The translations under genes and the position numbers were made by a program. A stretch of DNA of 43,287 nt from an uncultured Alphaproteobacteria bacterium (lineage in GTDB: Bacteria > Pseudomonadota > Alphaproteobacteria > RF32 > CAG-239). The notes beneath the pieces were generated by a model. That model did no database searches. It was not told the DNA's origin and saw only the letters and a list, made by a program, of their open reading frames with translations. Positions 1 to 7,505 of this stretch are shown piece by piece (the first letter of the stretch is position 1; each line of letters opens with the position of its first letter). The stretch is from the NCBI GenBank assembly GCA_944391415.1, contig CALXTM010000012.1, positions 1 through 43,287 of the forward strand, read 5' to 3'.

Positions 1-278
1 GTTATATTTGGATTACATGGATTTTCTGAATAAAATCGATAATTTTTATCATAATAATCAATTTTCCAATAAATTTGTTCTCCTTTATAGTAAAAACTTC
101 CAAAATCATGTTCATTATAAGGATCATTTGCTCTGGTGAAGTTATGAAAACACTTAATTTGATTTAATATTTCAGCTAATTCACTTTGTTTTTTGGCAGA
201 TATTCCACAAGATAAAGTAACTCTTCCATTATTAAAAGTTTTTCTAAAGTGGTCATTTAATATTTTGATATCTGTCAT
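1..278 (-). CDS. DUF3768 family protein, C-terminus outside window
   Basis: Reading down from the ATG at 278 gives 92 residues that stay open to the window edge, so the C-terminus is missing. The segment carries the DUF3768 signature in order: ILNDHFRKTF, GRVTLSCGI, then NDPYNEHDFGSF and YWKIDYYD near the end. The family is common on alphaproteobacterial plasmids and integrative elements; its biochemical role is not known to me. Its start codon shares one base with the stop of the upstream small ORF (TAATG), which suggests translational coupling. I am sure of the family; any function would be a guess. Confidence 0.85.
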   Translation of the reverse strand, partial: MTDIKILNDHFRKTFNNGRVTLSCGISAKKQSELAEILNQIKCFHNFTRANDPYNEHDFGSFYYKGEQIYWKIDYYDKNYRFYSENPCNPNI

Positions 279-547
279 TAGTTTGCACTTTCAATGAGTT
301 TATTTGATATCAAAAACATTTTAAAACGTCTCAAGGCTTGTCTAACTGAAGTATGACTTCTTTTGCCATAACTTGATTTTTTACCATTAATTTCATATTC
401 AGGTAAAATTAAAGATATGTTTGAAACTAAATGAGACAAAGTGTAACCTTCTGCACGACACAATCTTTCAATTCTTCCTTGATAATCAAAAGCGGTGGTA
501 GGTTTGTAATTATTGTTTAACAACCAATTTTCAAATTCTTTTAACAT
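278..547 (-). CDS. Small protein resembling a tyrosine-recombinase SAM-like (core-binding) domain
   Basis: An 89-residue ORF with a strong ribosome-binding site (AGGAGAGC, four bases before ATG). The pattern ENWLLNNNYKPTTAFDYQGR followed by a helix with RQALRRFKMFL resembles the N-terminal SAM-like domain of phage and XerC-type integrases, but no catalytic domain follows. It is therefore either a stand-alone DNA-binding domain or the remnant of an integrase. It is followed by the DUF3768 gene with a one-base overlap, so the two are probably co-translated. The resemblance is by eye and moderate; a general small DNA-binding accessory protein of a mobile element is the alternative. Confidence 0.6.
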   Translation of the reverse strand: MLKEFENWLLNNNYKPTTAFDYQGRIERLCRAEGYTLSHLVSNISLILPEYEINGKKSSYGKRSHTSVRQALRRFKMFLISNKLIESAN

Positions 548-558
548 TGTAGCTCTCC

Positions 559-687
559 TTATAAATGAACAATTTCAGTCATAACCGCACAGCCTCTTGC
601 TTTTTCGGCGGTACAAGCATCCATTGCTTCGGATAAGGACCAATAAATAGTAGGTAACAAGATACCATTGACTTTGATTTGATACAT
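559..687 (-). CDS. Small hypothetical protein, 42 aa
   Basis: The ATG at 687 is preceded by AAAGGA at suitable spacing and opens 42 codons ending at a TAA just upstream of the next gene's ribosome-binding site. The product begins MYQIKVNGILLPTIYW and ends AVMTEIVHL. It is compact and slightly acidic, with two cysteines (CTAEKARGC). I do not recognise the family. Its tight spacing with the two downstream ORFs, 11 bases to the next start, suggests a three-gene unit with the 89-residue protein and the DUF3768 protein. Confidence 0.6.
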   Translation of the reverse strand: MYQIKVNGILLPTIYWSLSEAMDACTAEKARGCAVMTEIVHL

Positions 688-904
688 AGCATTTTCCTTT
701 CATAAATAGTTGTTTACTCACTAACTATTTAAATCATGCCGTGTATTTTCTAATTCGAGAACCCCTAAAACTCACTTTCTTGATGACATTTTGCTACAAT
801 TTGGACAAGACTACTCATTACACTAATTTTTGTTTGACAAGATTATAGAATAAGCATTTGTAATACTTAATTTATCAGATTAAAAAGTTACTTGCATTAA
901 AAAT
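688..904. other. Intergenic region between the small-ORF unit and the restriction gene
   Basis: AT-rich, with no ORF, RNA gene or convincing hairpin terminator that I can see. It probably holds the promoter of the three small minus-strand ORFs, but I cannot place one with confidence. Confidence 0.4.
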
Positions 905-2035
905 TCATATAGTATCTGTATTATTATTTATTTTTTGCAAAAGTTCATTCCACTTTTTCTTATGTTCTATTTGTAGTTCACTATCTGTTTCTATTTCATT
1001 TGAATATTGCTCAATGAAATCTTCTAAATTATCTAATAATCTTAGATAGTATTTTAGGGTGTTTAGTAAACCATTTATTATAACTTGACACCCATGTTTA
1101 GTTTTAATCTCACAAACGAGTTGATTAATGACTTCTAAATCTTCAGTTTTGATTCCATAAACAGATAATACGTAATATCTTTGGGGATTCCATTTATACA
1201 CTTTGTCTGCAACAACTCTCATTATTTGTTCGTCAATTTGTTTATCTAATTTTATCTCAATAGCCTCAAACAGATTTCCATTATTAAAGAATATTTCAAT
1301 ATCTCCTGATGCTTTGTTCGTTCTATCGCATGCCGTAAGACTAGATAAATCTGAGAGATAACAATCCTTATAGCGGGATAATTGCGTTACTAAAAGCGTA
1401 TATAATGAATGAAATGCTAAAACAGGTAACTTTGCACCATTATGAGTTCCATATTTAGTTAAAAAATGTTCCCGTAAAGCATCAACAATTCTATTTATTG
1501 TTAAACTATCTGGATTGGTAAGAGGAAGTATCTCAATAATATTATTATCAGATACTTCTTTTACTTTATGCAATAATATTCTTAAACAATTATATGCCGT
1601 AGATGGATTTTTTTCTACATAATCTAATATATCAAGGAATGGGATTTTTAGTGTCGAACAAATTTTTCCATTATAATCGTAGTCATATGGATAAGGTTGT
1701 TCCATACTCCTTGTTAACCAACCGCTTTCAGCCATAGCTGGGAGTTTTAATTTTTTTAGCACAGGCGTAACATACCTAGTATCAAAGGAACGAGCAGAAA
1801 ACCCTCCTGGAAAACCTGTTTGAAACAATCTAATATCTTGTTGAGGACATAAATATTTATAATAAAGCAATGTTGCAAGAACAGTATAAACCCCCTTTCT
1901 TTTTTCACAATACTCTCCAATTAAATTTATATGTTCAACTATCTTAGGCGAAATATTGTTAATATCAGAAATTGAAAGCGAATTGGCATAGATTGTTTCC
2001 AAATTCTGCTGTGTCTGTATCGGATTGTGCGGCAT
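905..2035 (-). CDS. Type II restriction endonuclease, possibly SacI-like
   Basis: A 376-residue protein from the ATG at 2035; an upstream TTG at 2050 is possible, but AGAGGA sits well before the ATG. It lies directly behind a C5-methyltransferase and overlaps its end by 71 bp, so it is almost certainly the partner nuclease. A PD-(D/E)xK-like core can be seen around residues 240-265: GDIEIFF, then EAIEIKLDK. The N-terminal part has the conserved-looking strings GGFSARSFDTRYVTP and AESGWLTRSMEQPYPY, which recall the SacI-type endonuclease family from memory. The specificity is not readable from sequence. Expected role: cutting unmodified incoming DNA in the cytoplasm. Confidence 0.75.
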   Translation of the reverse strand: MPHNPIQTQQNLETIYANSLSISDINNISPKIVEHINLIGEYCEKRKGVYTVLATLLYYKYLCPQQDIRLFQTGFPGGFSARSFDTRYVTPVLKKLKLPAMAESGWLTRSMEQPYPYDYDYNGKICSTLKIPFLDILDYVEKNPSTAYNCLRILLHKVKEVSDNNIIEILPLTNPDSLTINRIVDALREHFLTKYGTHNGAKLPVLAFHSLYTLLVTQLSRYKDCYLSDLSSLTACDRTNKASGDIEIFFNNGNLFEAIEIKLDKQIDEQIMRVVADKVYKWNPQRYYVLSVYGIKTEDLEVINQLVCEIKTKHGCQVIINGLLNTLKYYLRLLDNLEDFIEQYSNEIETDSELQIEHKKKWNELLQKINNNTDTI

Positions 2036-3032
2036 TTTTTTCCTCTTCAAAACATTGATTTATAATTTGTTTTGCTAATTCTGTTATCATTGGAATAACA
2101 ACAGAATTACCTATTTGCTTGTATGCATTTCCTTTATTCTCATCAATAATAAAATTTTCAGGATATCCCATTAATCTGTAACACTCTTTAATTGTTAATT
2201 TTCTAACTTTATTTTCGTCTGGAACATATATCCAAAAACGTCCTGATGTTTCCTGAGAAGGAATTGTTGGATGGATACCATTAGCAGAGTAAATTCTGTT
2301 TGGTTGCCGATGACATCTAGAAAGATATTCAGTACCGGGCCTGATTCCTTTTTTCCATAATCCTTTATTTCTATAGCCACAAAAAATCAATCCTGTATCT
2401 GGTTGTACTTTAATAAGATGTTTATCTAATAAAGTATATTCATTAGGAGAAAGATATTCAAAATCTCCATCCTTCTCTAGAATATCTTTTAGAAGAACTG
2501 TTGGTTTCTTTTTTAATTTATCAAAATTAAAATATCCTTTTTGAGTTGCTACTATTATTAGCCTTTCTCTACTTTGAGGCACTCCAAAATCACGAGAATT
2601 TAACACTCGATATTTTACATGATATCCTAAATCCTCTAACTTCTTACATATAGTTTGAAATGTTCTCTTGTGGTCATGGTTAATTAAATGCTTAACATTT
2701 TCAAGAAAAACAACAGATGGTTTTTTTTCATTTATTATTCTACAAATATCGAAGAATAACGTACCCCGAACATCATCAAATCCTTTTTTCTTGCCACATA
2801 TGCTAAATGGTTGGCAGGGGAAACCCGCACATAAAATATCAAAATCAGGAATCGTTGTTGGATCTATTTGAGTGATGTCTCCGAATGTTCTTTCTCCATA
2901 ATTCTTTAAGTAAACGGTTTGGCATGCTTCATTTATTTCTGAAGAAAATACACACTTACATCCGCACTTTGTTAAGCTATAGCGGAAACCACCTATTCCT
3001 GCAAAAAGGTCTATAAATTTTATCTCTTTCAT
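1965..3032 (-). CDS. DNA (cytosine-5)-methyltransferase of a type II R-M system
   Basis: A 355-residue protein with the m5C methyltransferase motifs in order: motif I DLFAGIGGFRYSL (SAM binding), motif IV GFPCQPFSICGKKKGF with the catalytic PCQ cysteine, motif VI FLENVKHL, motif VIII QSRERLIIVA, and motif X GNAYKQIGNSV near residue 305. It methylates cytosine at the site cut by the adjacent endonuclease and so protects the host DNA. The last 50 or so residues run past motif X as an acidic tail encoded in the overlap with the nuclease gene. There is no clear ribosome-binding site before the ATG at 3032. The AT-rich 3033-3215 stretch upstream probably holds the promoter. The length is normal for the family. 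Confidence 0.93.
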   Translation of the reverse strand: MKEIKFIDLFAGIGGFRYSLTKCGCKCVFSSEINEACQTVYLKNYGERTFGDITQIDPTTIPDFDILCAGFPCQPFSICGKKKGFDDVRGTLFFDICRIINEKKPSVVFLENVKHLINHDHKRTFQTICKKLEDLGYHVKYRVLNSRDFGVPQSRERLIIVATQKGYFNFDKLKKKPTVLLKDILEKDGDFEYLSPNEYTLLDKHLIKVQPDTGLIFCGYRNKGLWKKGIRPGTEYLSRCHRQPNRIYSANGIHPTIPSQETSGRFWIYVPDENKVRKLTIKECYRLMGYPENFIIDENKGNAYKQIGNSVVIPMITELAKQIINQCFEEEKNAAQSDTDTAEFGNNLCQFAFNF

Positions 3033-3218
3033 AACTAGCTATTTATGTTTGTTTCTCTAAATATTTATTCATATTATATAGATTTTATTTAAAGTAAATC
3101 AAATCTATTAAATTATACTATAATACATAATACTTTTTATTATTATCTTATCTATGGATAGCAATTTTAATAAATAAAATGCAATTGTAAAAAAAAGAAA
3201 TATTTTACCAAAATTTAG
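3033..3218. other. AT-rich upstream region of the methyltransferase gene
   Basis: Very AT-rich, with no ORF. Probably the promoter region for the minus-strand methyltransferase and endonuclease genes; I see no hairpin or tRNA here. Confidence 0.35.
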
Positions 3219-3390
3219 CAAAAAAGCGTGTATTTTTTAGTTTTTTCGGTTTAAAATGCTAAATATGTAAAAATTGTGTTGCAAAGTGTATAGCATTTGT
3301 AAAAATTTGGTTTTGAGTTTTAAGCAAACCCAAGCTTTTCAAGGGATTTTGAAGATATTGGTAAGTTTCCGGCCTAGCGCACCAATAAAA
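3219..3390 (+). repeat. Left copy of a diverged ~170-bp direct repeat bounding the island
   Basis: This stretch matches 11551-11724 over its whole length with scattered differences. Shared blocks include TTGCAAAGTGTATAGCAT at about 3281, AAGCAAACCCAAGCTTTT at about 3323, and GATATTGGTAAG followed by CCTAGCGCACCAA (CCTAGCGCATCAA in the other copy). Both copies run straight into a hairpin terminator. The ending GCGCACCA looks like a tRNA 3' end, but no tRNA body precedes it. The two copies enclose about 8.2 kb of low-GC genes, as attachment-site repeats would. Confidence 0.7.
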
Positions 3391-3420
3391 AAAAGACACT
3401 CTTGCGGTGTCTTTTTTTTA
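3387..3420 (+). terminator. Rho-independent terminator after the left island repeat
   Basis: An A-run plus GACAC, loop TCTTGCG, then GTGTC followed by eight T. The A- and T-runs extend the stem, so it could work in both directions. The unit CCGGCCTAGCGCACCAATAA plus this type of hairpin plus ATTGGCTAT recurs at 3598-3793, where it is interrupted by the 145-bp repeat. Confidence 0.75.
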
Positions 3421-3613
3421 TTGGCTATGTGCAGGGGGAAGCGAACCGAGGTTCGGAGCGGATAGTTGGCGAAAATGAGTGTTGAGCTTTATCTTAAGCT
3501 TAGCGAAACACGAAATTTGAGGCTTACGACGCGAAAGGGGCCCAACTCGAACAACGAAAAAGAACATTATAATTGTAATTGAGTTGGGAATTTACATTCC
3601 GGCCTAGCGCACC
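3421..3613. other. Non-coding stretch with palindromes, 5' of repeat copy 1
   Basis: No gene is visible. It contains the palindrome CGAACC-GA-GGTTCG near 3434 and a longer inverted repeat, CCCAACTC near 3541 and GAGTTGGG near 3581. It ends in a second copy of the string TTCCGGCCTAGCGCACCAAT at about 3597-3616. The base composition is clearly more GC-rich than the flanking AT-rich DNA. The function is unknown. Confidence 0.4.
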
Positions 3614-3758
3614 AATAAACTTCCACTAGCTAACGCAAGTGGTATTACCTGTTCCGAACTACGTTCGCCCTGCCCAAAGGCTTCGCAAGCCTAACGGCTG
3701 GGCAGGTATGTCTACATCTACCTGCTTACGCAGGTAGTGTTACGTTCGAATCATAAAA
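3614..3758. repeat. 145-bp hairpin-rich repeat, copy 1
   Basis: By eye this is identical over 145 bp to 10360-10504. It holds several strong stem-loops: CCACT/AGTGG, CGAAC-TAC-GTTCG, CTGCCCA/TGGGCAG with an inner GGCTT-CGC-AAGCC, and CTACCTGC-TTAC-GCAGGTAG. No ORF is conserved in it. Both copies sit immediately upstream of a rho-independent terminator and are bordered by ATAAA on both sides. This copy interrupts a repeated unit whose uninterrupted version lies at about 3367-3426, so it behaves like a small inserted element. Confidence 0.85.
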
Positions 3759-3788
3759 AAGGCACCTCAACGGTGTCTTTTTTTATTG
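3759..3788 (+). terminator. Rho-independent terminator after repeat copy 1
   Basis: AAGGCACC, loop TCAAC, GGTGTCTT, then a T-run. It is closely related to the terminator at 3387-3420, and both are followed by ATTGGCTAT. Confidence 0.7.
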
Positions 3789-3873
3789 GCTATATGGCCC
3801 AAACACCATTAGTTGCATCCACGATATTTATTCCCTATATAAGATAAAGGTAATATTTATAAGGAGAGAGTTG

Positions 3874-4558
3874 ATGCCTCAAAATCACAGACTTTGGGAA
3901 GAATATATTTTAAATACCGGTAACAAAATTGCCTTTTTCCGCAAGTTTAAGAAAATGTCGTTAGAAACTCTGGCGACAAAGACTAAAATTCCCCTTCAAA
4001 ACCTTGGAGACGATGGAGAACTCATCTTTGGAGCTGATAACACCGGAGATTTCTAAACTTGCTGCTTATTTTAAGGTTGAGCCGGAATTACTTTTATCTG
4101 CAAGCAGCGTTATTGAGATAGATAAGTTACGTTTACTTGATTTTATCTTGCGTAAATTTAATCAAATGCAGGATATAAAAGCTTTGCAAAGCCAAATAAC
4201 CAACTGGATAATATTAACCATAACCGATGAAATAAGGCATTGGCAAGACAGTAGAAAAGAATCGGTTGAGGTCCTTTGTAAAATAAATCGCTCTCAAGAA
4301 GCACAAAAAAGAGCACAGTCTCGGGATAAAAAATTTGCACCGTTTCGCGAATATTTCAAAAAAATCCAATATCAACAATTTTTGATTAATCAAAAACAGG
4401 GAAAGAAACTAACATCTTGCCAATTTGTCAGATGGTTTATGGACAATATGCCTCTGGATATCAAAATTCCTTATACAAAAACCAACCAAATTAATAAATT
4501 AACCCAACTTGCAATTATTAATAACCGAGAATTTTTAGCCATAACACACAAAAGCTAG
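3874..4558 (+). pseudogene. XRE-type transcriptional regulator interrupted by a one-base frameshift
   Basis: The start is the ATG at 3874 after AAGGAGAG. The first frame gives an XRE-like HTH beginning GNKIAFFRKFKKMSLETLAT and running to KIPLQNL; the next frame continues LETMENSSLELITPEISKLA and AAYFKVEPELLL, which is how an XRE domain should go on. Removing one C at about 4003 (AACCTTGG) fuses the two into about 228 codons. The remaining C-terminal part is helical and basic (EAQKRAQSRDKKFAPFREYF) and I do not recognise it. The gene stands directly upstream of the effector array, so it may have controlled it. A sequencing error or programmed frameshift is possible. Confidence 0.7.
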
Positions 4559-4564
4559 CTTTTA
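4532..4564 (+). repeat. 33-bp direct repeat, copy 1 (left of the A-a cassette)
   Basis: TTTTTAGCCATAACACACAA followed by the palindrome AAGCTAGCTT and TTA. It matches 5891-5923 with one mismatch. Here it encodes the last residues of the XRE protein; the second copy overlaps the end of the membrane-protein gene. The pair brackets exactly the transglycosylase-like gene and its neighbour. Confidence 0.8.
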
Positions 4565-4646
4565 TTAACTATAGGTCATTGATTTGCCAAATAAATTTTT
4601 TTAGATTTTTATAGTATTTTTAACTTTATGATGAAAGGTAATTTCA

Positions 4647-5381
4647 ATGAGCAAATCTTTTGGAAAAATTTTTGGAACAAATGTAACATCTATTAATAAA
4701 AATAATGCCAATATAGTTCCCTATACTCGAAATGATGGCTCTATAGGTTATTATTTAACAGATTCAAACGGAAATGTCGTTTATGATTCAAAACAAAAAG
4801 ATTATTTTAGAAATATTCAACAAAATATTGAGCAACAATCTATAAAACCTTATGACAATTATATGACCAGTCAAGAAAGGATTGAAAATATAAAACAAGG
4901 CAACAATTTATTTATTGATATAGAAAACAACCCTGACGCCGATTATGACATGCCTTGGTATACAATAGAAAAATATGGCCGAGATAATGTAAATGAAAAT
5001 CTTGACATAATTGAAAAATATGCTCAACAATACAATGTAGATCCCAACCTTGTAAAAGCAATTATGTATAATGAAGATGCAACAGGACATAAGTTTGTAT
5101 TGAATGATTTAGCTGATTATTTACATATTTCAAGTTCTCAGATGCCAATGAACATTCAAGGCAAAACTTGGGGGAATTTTAAGAATACCCAATATGACAC
5201 CTATAATCCTGAGCAAAATATTAAATTGGGTGTACAAGTTATAAAACAGCTTCAAAATTCTATACACAATCCGACGCCCGATAAGGTAGGAACAATGTGG
5301 AATGATACCGGAGCCATGGAAATTAATGATTTTGGAGCCAGAACCAAAACAATATATGATAATAAACCTTGGGAGAAATAA
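4647..5381 (+). CDS. Lytic-transglycosylase-like effector (module A)
   Basis: A 244-residue protein with AAAGG before the ATG. The first 110 residues are polar and Asn/Gln-rich, with no signal peptide. The C-terminal half resembles the SLT/lysozyme-like domain found in polymorphic-toxin settings: YNVDPNLVKAIMYNEDATGH, with the likely catalytic Glu in YNED, then PMNIQGKTWGNF, NPEQNIKLGVQVIK, and an ending NDFGARTKTIYDNKPW that recalls the family's SDYGARV...Y..KPW close. Expected action is cleavage of peptidoglycan glycan strands once outside the cytoplasm. The next gene starts on the base after the stop codon and encodes a multi-pass membrane protein, as an immunity gene would. A phage-type endolysin is the alternative. 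Confidence 0.75.
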   Translation: MSKSFGKIFGTNVTSINKNNANIVPYTRNDGSIGYYLTDSNGNVVYDSKQKDYFRNIQQNIEQQSIKPYDNYMTSQERIENIKQGNNLFIDIENNPDADYDMPWYTIEKYGRDNVNENLDIIEKYAQQYNVDPNLVKAIMYNEDATGHKFVLNDLADYLHISSSQMPMNIQGKTWGNFKNTQYDTYNPEQNIKLGVQVIKQLQNSIHNPTPDKVGTMWNDTGAMEINDFGARTKTIYDNKPWEK

Positions 5382-5897
5382 ATGACAAGAAGTTTGATAA
5401 TAAGTAAACGAACACTATTATATTTGTTGTGGTATTTATTTGTGTTGGCCATAGCCTCATTTATTTTTGACATCATTTGGAGAAATAATTCTCAGGGAGA
5501 TAGTTGTGATATTCTTCTATGGAAGTATGGCGAGTTATATCAGGCATTGGATGGAAAGCCATGCGTTTTTACAAATGAATTTTATTTTGCCGCTTATATA
5601 TCTTATCTGATATTATATCTTTTATTTGATTATGTCAGATGTAAAATAGTAGGCATGTCTCCTTCATTGTTGTGGCGAATAAGTGAAATTGGCGTAGTAT
5701 TCATCATCTATTGGCTAAGTATTGTATACAAATGGTCTGATTTTGTAATGGTTTATACATCTTTGTTGGGCAGTTTACAATTTCTGTGGCCTTTTTTTGT
5801 CGTGGCAATTGTTGTAAAATATATAAAACCTAATGTAGTCTTATGTTTACTTGGACTCATTATCTTAACATTCATAAGCTTATTTTTCTTTTTTTAG
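5382..5897 (+). CDS. Multi-pass membrane protein, candidate immunity partner (module a)
   Basis: A 171-residue protein with about five hydrophobic segments (near residues 11-30, 62-82, 98-118, 122-146, 150-171). A polar loop after the first segment carries two cysteines (DSCDI and KPCVF). The ATG abuts the TAA of the transglycosylase-like gene (TAAATG), with GGGAGA as ribosome-binding site inside that gene's end, so the two should be co-translated. The 157-residue protein at 7600 has the same layout, including a Cys pair in the first loop, and also follows a transglycosylase remnant. I infer inner-membrane immunity to the upstream hydrolase; there is no sequence motif that proves it. Confidence 0.65.
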   Translation: MTRSLIISKRTLLYLLWYLFVLAIASFIFDIIWRNNSQGDSCDILLWKYGELYQALDGKPCVFTNEFYFAAYISYLILYLLFDYVRCKIVGMSPSLLWRISEIGVVFIIYWLSIVYKWSDFVMVYTSLLGSLQFLWPFFVVAIVVKYIKPNVVLCLLGLIILTFISLFFFF

Positions 5898-5923
5898 CCA
5901 TAGCACACAAAAGCTAGCTTTTA
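5891..5923 (+). repeat. 33-bp direct repeat, copy 2 (right of the A-a cassette)
   Basis: Differs from 4532-4564 at a single base (CATAG against CATAA). It overlaps the last codons of the membrane protein and includes the palindrome AAAAGCTAGCTTTT, which may also act as a weak terminator. Confidence 0.8.
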
Positions 5924-6010
5924 CATTTTATAGCGGATAGACAAGGCTTTTTAAAATAATTTATGATGTCCATTGTAATTTTAACTTTTTATCAGATAAG
6001 GAGAAATAAC

Positions 6011-6806
6011 ATGGACTTTTACAGCAAATATAAATCACCGCTTGGTTATCAAACAGGTGAAAATCAGATTGATAGCTATGGCGTTGACCATAGCGGTTTT
6101 ACTTTCGCGTGATGAGATAGCCTATCAAATGGCTCGTCAGCAAAGAGAAAACCAAATTATTAAAAATTATAATAACCATGGTATAACCCAAGACTATCCG
6201 CAATCAGGCACCAACTTTTGGGGCAACTCACCTGACAACAACTTTGGCTTCGGCAATTCGCAAATATCCTCAAATATTGAGAATATGCGGAACCAAAATG
6301 TAAGCCTTAAAAATGCTGGGGCAGATTTAGTGGATAATGCAGTCGAGGATGTGCCTTCATCTATCAAGCTGCAACTTGGTTTAAAATTGGGACAGACTAT
6401 AGATGATATATATAACGTATACAAGAAAGAAGGAGCTTACGGTATAGCAAAAAAATACGGAACGCCATCTGTTCAACAGGCCGGTCAATTAGCTCAAGAT
6501 TTGCATAATATTCCGATTTCTGATGTAAACAAACATAATGCAGTTAGTTGTGTGGGAGCCAGCGGAGGTTTAACATCTTTAGCAGAAACCATCGTCGGTG
6601 GTGCAGGAAAAGAACTTATTGATTTTTATAAAAAAACAACTAATCCAGATTTAAGAAAGCAATATGGCGGTATGAGCGGTATATTGCAGGATAATTGGAA
6701 AGACTTCAAAAATGATGTTCAATCTGCTTGGAGAGGTTATAAAGCTGGCAACACACAGGTATGTCGTGACTATTTACCTAGTAACTATAAGCATTTAATT
6801 CCTTAA
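6011..6806 (+). pseudogene. Probable toxin/effector with a one-base frameshift (module B)
   Basis: The ATG at 6011 follows an ideal AAGGAG site and reads MDFYSKYKSPLGYQTGENQI to GFTFA before a TGA at 6110. The next frame continues DEIAYQMARQQRENQIIKNY to the stop at 6806. Removing the T at 6110 joins them into about 264 residues. The middle is Asn/Gly-rich. The C-terminal segment NKHNAVSCVGASGGL, then GAGKELIDFYKK, recalls the HC..SC-type C-terminal domains of polymorphic toxins, but only loosely. It is separated by a terminator from the 201-residue membrane protein that follows. The frameshift may be real inactivation or a sequence error. Confidence 0.6.
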
Positions 6807-6813
6807 AAATAAT

Positions 6814-6845
6814 GAATAGCCGATTGACAAATCGGCTATTCTTAA
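6814..6845 (+). terminator. Rho-independent terminator after module B
   Basis: A perfect 12-bp stem, GAATAGCCGATT and AATCGGCTATTC, with loop GACA, followed by a short T-rich tract. It separates the module-B gene from the downstream membrane-protein gene, so the latter needs read-through or its own promoter. Confidence 0.85.
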
Positions 6846-6881
6846 TTTATTATTTTATAAAAATTAACTATAGGTGATATA

Positions 6882-7487
6882 ATGACAACTAAAAAGAAAA
6901 CGTTTATTACTTTAGGATTACTTTTATCAACGTTAATATTTCCATGGTCATTTGCATTTTTTATCATGATTATTCCACCGATTTATGTTGGGTTTATTGT
7001 TCCTTTTTTAATTTGGAAATTTGTTTTTAACGGCAATTTGCAAGATATTACCAATTACTCGCTAATCTGGAAAATTCCGCTTATTGTTATTTTTAATTTG
7101 GTTTTAACTCTGGGTGAAATTTTAACTTTAGTTGTTTTAGCGTACTTACCCAAAAATGTTTTGTTGTCTATTTTGGTAATTGCCTTGCTTATATTGATAT
7201 TAAGAATAATTGCTTATACTGCTATGATTTGGGTATGGCAGCCCCAAATTTTTAGGCCTTTTCCGAAGATCAAATGGGGCATTATTACTGTTGTATTTAT
7301 AACAATGATATCTACAGGTCGTTTGGTATATCTTATGAGTATTGCTCCTGAAAGTTCTGATTATGATAGTTATCAACTGGCTTGTTTAGAGGATAGAAAT
7401 TGTGTTATTCCTTTTGCTATTCAACAAGAAATAGACACATCAATGAACACTTTAAAAGAATTTTGGCACACACATTCTTTATGGTAA
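6882..7487 (+). CDS. Multi-pass membrane protein, candidate immunity partner (module b)
   Basis: A 201-residue protein with a TAGGTGA site before the ATG. It has about five hydrophobic stretches over residues 5-150, then a polar C-terminal tail of about 45 residues with two cysteines (ACLEDRNC). Ordinary bacterial transporter motifs are absent and I recognise no family. A remnant of a homologue lies at 8081-8185, matching around RIIAYTAMIWVW. Its position after toxin-like gene B parallels gene a after gene A, so membrane immunity is the working idea. It could equally be an unrelated small membrane protein. Confidence 0.6.
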   Translation: MTTKKKTFITLGLLLSTLIFPWSFAFFIMIIPPIYVGFIVPFLIWKFVFNGNLQDITNYSLIWKIPLIVIFNLVLTLGEILTLVVLAYLPKNVLLSILVIALLILILRIIAYTAMIWVWQPQIFRPFPKIKWGIITVVFITMISTGRLVYLMSIAPESSDYDSYQLACLEDRNCVIPFAIQQEIDTSMNTLKEFWHTHSLW

Positions 7488-7505
7488 CCTTCTCAATACT
7501 TATAA

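Noticed and set aside
3274..3465. Plus-strand 63-aa ORF in the left repeat region
   Set aside because: It runs through a terminator and repeats and its frame is not kept in the right copy.
3598..3760. Possible tRNA gene (GCGCACCA end and TTCGAATC T-loop-like string)
   Set aside because: No cloverleaf can be drawn: no paired acceptor stem, D-arm or anticodon arm in the right order. The pieces belong to different repeats.
6042..6110. Start of toxin-like gene B at the TTG at 6042 in the second frame
   Set aside because: There is no ribosome-binding site there, while the ATG at 6011 has AAGGAG and its frame leads into the second one after removal of one base.
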